The notes below the pieces were generated by a model that saw nothing but the letters and a program-made list of their open reading frames with translations, was not told where the DNA came from and made no database searches. DNA of 45,596 bases. Source: Variovorax paradoxus (lineage in GTDB: Bacteria; Pseudomonadota; Gammaproteobacteria; Burkholderiales; Burkholderiaceae_C). The DNA is taken from positions 1 to 45,596 of the forward strand of contig NZ_JAGGNW010000029.1 in NCBI RefSeq assembly GCF_018614875.1. Reading direction: 5' to 3'. The translations under genes were made by a program, and so were the position numbers. Shown piece after piece: positions 41,887 through 45,596 of the stretch (position 1 is its first letter; each line of letters opens with the position of its first letter).

Positions 41887-42566
41887 TACTTCGCTCCTTC
41901 AGCCGCTTGCGGCTTGGCCTTGATGGCGGGGCGCACGGTGACGAAGCCACCCTTCGAACCCGGGATCGCGCCCTTGATGAGCAGCAGTTGACGCGCTTCG
42001 TCGATGCGGAAGACGTCGAGGTTCTGCGTGGTCTTGGTGACGTCACCCAGATGGCCCGTCATGCGCTTGCCGGGGAACACGCGACCGGGGTCTTGTGCCA
42101 TGCCGATCGAGCCGGGAACGTTGTGCGAACGGCTGTTACCGTGCGACGCGCGCTGCGACTTCATGTTGTGGCGCTTGATGGTGCCGGCGAAGCCCTTGCC
42201 GATGGAAGTGCCTTGCACGTCCACCTTCTGGCCCACCGAGAACACGCTGCTCGCGGCGATGACGCCGCCAGCCTTGTGCTGGCCTGCGGTATCGGCGGTC
42301 ACGCGGAATTCGCGGATGATTTCGCCAGCTTCGACACCCGCCTTGGCGAGGTGGCCGGCTTGCGGCTTGGTCACGCGCGATGCTTTGCGCGAACCGAACG
42401 TCACTTGCAATGCGACGTAGCCGTCGGTCTCTTGCGACTTGATCTGGGTCACACGGTTGTTGGACACATCCACCACCGTGACAGGAACTGCGTCCCCGTC
42501 ATCGGTGAAGAGACGCATCATCCCCACCTTGCGGCCCAGCAACCCGAGGGAGTTGCTCAGACTCAT
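41886..42566 (-). CDS. rplC: 50S ribosomal protein L3
   Basis: A 226-residue L3, which binds 23S rRNA early in assembly. [20 protein letters not shown] and [20 protein letters not shown] are diagnostic. GGAGA lies just before ATG 42566. Here it is the first gene of its transcript, because rpsJ ends upstream at its own terminator and two unrelated genes intervene. Confidence 0.95.
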
Positions 42567-42634
42567 TTGTTTTCTCCAAAAAATGGAAACTCCCTTCGCC
42601 GCTGCCACTTCAATTGGCGACAGCGTTTGGCCAG

Positions 42635-42656
42635 TCCCTGAGGTTTCCCTGAGGTT
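42635..42656. repeat. 11-bp tandem repeat in the rplC leader
   Basis: TCCCTGAGGTT occurs twice in tandem within the ~160-nt untranslated leader of rplC. Any regulatory role, for example in L4 feedback, is a guess. Confidence 0.4.
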
Positions 42657-42733
42657 TTCCGGCCTGCGAAAGAAGGTTGATAAATCTCCGCACTCGCGGC
42701 GTCCGTGTAGACGCAAAAAGGGCAGAGCCGGCG

Positions 42734-42763
42734 ATTATAGCCCGCGATGCGGGCGCAGCGCAA
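42734..42763 (-). promoter_or_regulatory. Promoter of the rplC-rpsQ operon
   Basis: On the minus strand a perfect -10 TATAAT (42734-42739) lies 18 bases from a -35-like TTGCGC (42758-42763), followed by a GC-rich discriminator typical of growth-rate-controlled promoters. Transcription would start about 160 bases before rplC. It gives the ribosomal genes a promoter independent of rpsJ. Confidence 0.65.
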
Positions 42764-42820
42764 GCGGCATTGCAAAGCGGCCCGGTGGGCGCTCGCTCCC
42801 GGTTTTTGCCTGCTTTTGGC

Positions 42821-43363
42821 CTATTTGACAGGCATCGTGATGATGCTGTCGCCGCCCGGCGTGGGCTTCATTTCGCCGCTGGATTTCAGGGCCGGTGCCG
42901 CCGTGCCGGTCTGGATGGGGACCGAAATGGCGCTCGAGGCATCCCCCTGCTTGATGAACACATTGAGATAGGCCAGGCCTTCGGCCTCGCTCACCACGAC
43001 GACGGTGGCCGTGGTCCGCTTGCCGGCCGGCAGCGCGAGGGTGCTGCTTCCCTGCAGGGTCAGCCCGCGGTCGGCGCTCAGGCGGACCGTGGCGCCGTCG
43101 GCCTCGGTCACGCCGTCGAATTGCAGCACGACGGGCGTGGCCCGGCCCAGTTGCGGCGCGGCGTCGAGGCGGTATTGGAGCTTGACGCCGGCGCCGCCGG
43201 GCTTTTGCGGCGCTGTCGTCATGGGGGCGGCCCGGTGCTGCGCAGCCGGATGCTTGGGCTTGGCATTGCGCGCCGCAGGCTCGCCGTCTGCCGCGGCCGG
43301 CGCCGACAACGTTGCCAGCGCGAGGCACGCGACGGCCATCATCGAATTCGAGCGGATGTTCAT
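42821..43363 (-). CDS. Exported protein of unknown function, inserted in the S10 region
   Basis: A 180-residue protein with a signal peptide (MNIRSNSMMAVACLALATL, cleavage near PAAAD). A Lys/His/Pro-rich linker precedes a beta-rich domain (about 65-165) with GRATPVVLQFDGVTEADG. I do not recognise a family. It follows the peptidase gene closely on the same strand (14 bases between stop and start), and the two likely form one transcript. Confidence 0.75.
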   Translation of the reverse strand: MNIRSNSMMAVACLALATLSAPAAADGEPAARNAKPKHPAAQHRAAPMTTAPQKPGGAGVKLQYRLDAAPQLGRATPVVLQFDGVTEADGATVRLSADRGLTLQGSSTLALPAGKRTTATVVVVSEAEGLAYLNVFIKQGDASSAISVPIQTGTAAPALKSSGEMKPTPGGDSIITMPVK

Positions 43364-43377
43364 GGCGGCCCTTCTTG

Positions 43378-44961
43378 CTACTGGATGGAGACGTTGAAGC
43401 ATGTCAGCGTTCCGGAATTGTTGAGGTCTGTCACCGCAAGAACGTATTCACCGGCCGACAGGCTGACCGTGTCGCTTGTCCGGGCGATCAGTCCGCCCCT
43501 GAAGATGTCGAAATCGGGATTGGACCCGGTCGGACCGCCGTTCACGACGATCTGGTAGCTGCGGCTGGCGGGCGCAGTGAAGCGAACGTAGGAGAAGCTG
43601 CCGAGCTTGTTGTCGTTGCCGGCCGTATTGGAGACGCAAGCCTGGGTCAGTGCGCCGCCTGTGGTCGCGGGCCTATACATCGGCAGCGTGATCGGAATTC
43701 CTCCGTCGTTCGTCTCCGCGCCGCCGAACGGATCGTTGTCCGTTGCGTTGATGTTCTGCCCGCCGAGCAGGGCTGCCAGGGCCGAGGCACTGCCCGGGGC
43801 GGTCGCATTGAAAGCGGCCGAGAAAGGATGAATCGAGGTGACTGCCGCACCGCTCCTGAACTGGAAGCCGGTCAGCGTGTCGTGGATCGGCTTGAAGCCG
43901 ACCTGCTGGTTGAGGTTCCAGAAGATCGATTGGATCGACGGCTCGCGGTACCAGCCCGGCGTGGTTGCCGCGCCGGCAGAAAGGTCGATGTTGATGCTGT
44001 CCCGCACAGACGACTGCTGCGCTCCGCCCGAATCGACATAGTTCCGGCGCCCGAGCGCGATGCCCGACCAGGCGTTGCCCCAGCCTTCGGAGAAGGCAAG
44101 CCGGCGATCCAGGCGCTGGCTCTGCGAATGGGAGCCGCCCATCGAGTCGTCGCGGCTGAAGGCAGATTGGTAGTAGTGCCCCCATTCATGCGCGATCACC
44201 GAGTTGTCGTACTCGTCGGTGTCCACGTCTTCCTTGCCCAACACATAGATTTCACGGCCACTGCTTCGGTTGACGAAGAATGTGGTGCCGATCTGCCCCG
44301 CGGCGACACTGCCGGCGGACGGCGCATTGTTGGGGCTCCAGAACACGCGCAGCGCGGGAAACGCCGTTGAAGGTGCCACCGACGCCACCTTCTGCATGGC
44401 GGCGTAGACCGTGTCGAGGATGGCGAAAGGCGCCGCCACCCGATCGCCGGTGTAGCTCGAACCGCCCCAGCCCGACGGCGCATGGATGTCGCGCACCAGG
44501 GCGACCGCACCGGATGAGAACGCGGGAGTCTGCATGGTGTACAGGCCGCTGGAACGCGTGTTGTCGCGCACCGTCACGTCCCAGCTTGCGCCCGGACCGC
44601 TGCGGGCCAACTGGGCCTTGACGCGCACGGCAATCGCCGTGTTCGCGGGCACGGACGCCGCATAGCCGCCGTTGTCGTCGGTGATCGCCGTGGCCAGCTG
44701 CGCAGAGGTTGCCGCATCGATCACTTCCACGGTGGCCCCGCGCACGGGCTTGGGAGCGGAGCTGGCATAGACCAGGGTGCCGCTCGGATTCGGCACGGCT
44801 TCGTAGGTGGCCGTGCCACTCAGGGTCACCGGGCCGGCCGCCGGCAGCGGAAAGCCGATCAGTCCGCCGCCACCGCCTCCTCCACCACCGCCACCGCAGC
44901 CGGCCAGCAATGCCACGGCGACACATGCCGAGATCCATGCAGAAGAGTTCTTGTAGCTCAT
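43378..44961 (-). CDS. Lipoprotein metallopeptidase-like protein, inserted in the S10 region
   Basis: A 527-residue exported lipoprotein. The signal ends in lipobox LLAGC, followed by 11 glycines that space the domains from the membrane. A carboxypeptidase-regulatory-like beta-sandwich (about 45-130) precedes a zinc-peptidase region with the HExxH site in VIAHEWGHYYQ and a downstream Glu in FSEGWGNAW, as in gluzincins. The last ~90 residues look like a pre-peptidase C-terminal (PPC) domain. ATG 44961 is used. It sits between the rpsJ terminator and rplC and has no evident link to translation. Confidence 0.82.
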   Translation of the reverse strand: MSYKNSSAWISACVAVALLAGCGGGGGGGGGGGLIGFPLPAAGPVTLSGTATYEAVPNPSGTLVYASSAPKPVRGATVEVIDAATSAQLATAITDDNGGYAASVPANTAIAVRVKAQLARSGPGASWDVTVRDNTRSSGLYTMQTPAFSSGAVALVRDIHAPSGWGGSSYTGDRVAAPFAILDTVYAAMQKVASVAPSTAFPALRVFWSPNNAPSAGSVAAGQIGTTFFVNRSSGREIYVLGKEDVDTDEYDNSVIAHEWGHYYQSAFSRDDSMGGSHSQSQRLDRRLAFSEGWGNAWSGIALGRRNYVDSGGAQQSSVRDSINIDLSAGAATTPGWYREPSIQSIFWNLNQQVGFKPIHDTLTGFQFRSGAAVTSIHPFSAAFNATAPGSASALAALLGGQNINATDNDPFGGAETNDGGIPITLPMYRPATTGGALTQACVSNTAGNDNKLGSFSYVRFTAPASRSYQIVVNGGPTGSNPDFDIFRGGLIARTSDTVSLSAGEYVLAVTDLNNSGTLTCFNVSIQ

Positions 44962-45051
44962 AGCGTGTACTGCCCTCGTTTCAGCCCCGGCCCTGCGGCC
45001 CTGAAGAATACCGGTGCGCGAGGATGCCACAGTTGGGTCAGACAAATAAAG

Positions 45052-45083
45052 AAAGCCCGCTTGCATTTCTGCAAGCGGGCTTT
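45052..45083 (-). terminator. Terminator after rpsJ
   Basis: AAAGCCCGCTTGCA (45052-45065) and TGCAAGCGGGCTTT (45070-45083) make a perfect 14-bp stem with a 4-base loop and T-runs on both sides. It ends the tuf-rpsJ transcript, 25 bases after the rpsJ stop, before the peptidase gene. Confidence 0.92.
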
Positions 45084-45108
45084 TATTGAAACGCGGCGCG
45101 AGGCCGGT

Positions 45109-45423
45109 TTACTGCAGCTTGATTTCGACGTCCACGCCGGCCGGCAGGTCGAGCTTCATCAGCGCGTCCACGGTCTTGTCGGTCGGGTCGACGATGTCCA
45201 TCAGGCGCTGGTGCGTGCGGATCTCGAGCTGGTCGCGCGACGTCTTGTTGACGTGCGGCGAACGCAGGATGTCGAAACGCTTCATGCGGGTCGGCAGGGG
45301 CACGGGCCCCTTGACGATCGCGCCGGTGCGCTTGGCGGTATCAACGATTTCGGCTGCCGACTGGTCGATCAGCTTGTAGTCGAACGCCTTCAGGCGGATG
45401 CGGATTTTTTGCTTGGTAGCCAT
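45109..45423 (-). CDS. rpsJ: 30S ribosomal protein S10
   Basis: A 104-residue S10 (NusE), which also acts in transcription antitermination. KQKIRIRLKAFDYKLIDQSA and the end DLPAGVDVEIKLQ are typical. It directly follows tuf (21 bases) and ends at its own terminator rather than running into rplC. Confidence 0.96.
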   Translation of the reverse strand: MATKQKIRIRLKAFDYKLIDQSAAEIVDTAKRTGAIVKGPVPLPTRMKRFDILRSPHVNKTSRDQLEIRTHQRLMDIVDPTDKTVDALMKLDLPAGVDVEIKLQ

Positions 45424-45444
45424 GATGATTCCTTTGCGTCCGGC

Positions 45445-45596
<152 letters not shown>

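Overview
The window is GC-rich chromosomal DNA from a betaproteobacterium, most likely Comamonadaceae close to Variovorax. This rests on protein character: a Bug/TctC-type solute receptor, an EIIA-Man/HPr/EI phosphorelay without a sugar permease, a Spy-like protein and cytochrome c', and the ribosomal protein sequences. No rRNA gene is present to confirm it.

Layout. (1) 1-~5590: one end of a Tn7/Tni-like transposon. It has a leftward tnsA-tnsB-tniB/tnsC operon running off the left edge and a rightward 2.4 kb cargo arm (a winged-helix protein, a run of strong RNA hairpins, a TIR-domain protein). It closes in 21-bp-phased terminal repeats that look like TnsB sites. (2) 5655-13930: a frameshifted LysR gene, an SDR, and a tripartite RND efflux system (adaptor lipoprotein, RND pump, TetR, outer-membrane factor) with two matching 24-bp TetR operators. 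(3) 13931-15820: remnants of a Crp/Fnr gene and a tannase gene, then a divergent SDR/TetR pair with a palindromic operator. (4) 15867-19130: a tartrate-type catabolic module (TctC-like receptor, tartrate dehydrogenase, divergent LysR regulator). (5) 19145-20514: a decaying stretch with a frameshifted DUF4019 gene, an AraC tail and one small ORF. (6) 20515-29489: an orphan OmpR-like regulator lacking its phospho-acceptor Asp, an AMP-dependent ligase overlapping an ArsB/SLC13-like permease, an AraC regulator, an EamA exporter with a 21-bp-phased direct repeat before it, an NADP oxidoreductase, and a two-component system. (7) 29608-33670: DUF4260, a Spy-like lipoprotein, a repeat-containing exported protein, and the ptsI-ptsH-EIIA phosphorelay. 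(8) 33854-37483: a lipoprotein, a TlpA-like thioredoxin, cytochrome c', cytochrome b561, an acetyltransferase and a peroxiredoxin. (9) 37506-45596: ribosomal genes on the minus strand. tuf-rpsJ end at their own terminator, two secreted-protein genes follow, and then rplC-rplD-rplW-rplB-rpsS-rplV-rpsC-rplP-rpmC-rpsQ run from a separate promoter to a terminator.

The strongest candidates for something new are the transposon cargo arm (TIR protein, hairpin array and winged-helix gene) and the interrupted S10 ribosomal operon. The twin TetR operators and the AraC-type direct repeat are sequence-level regulatory predictions that can be tested directly. No CRISPR array, tRNA or rRNA was recognised.
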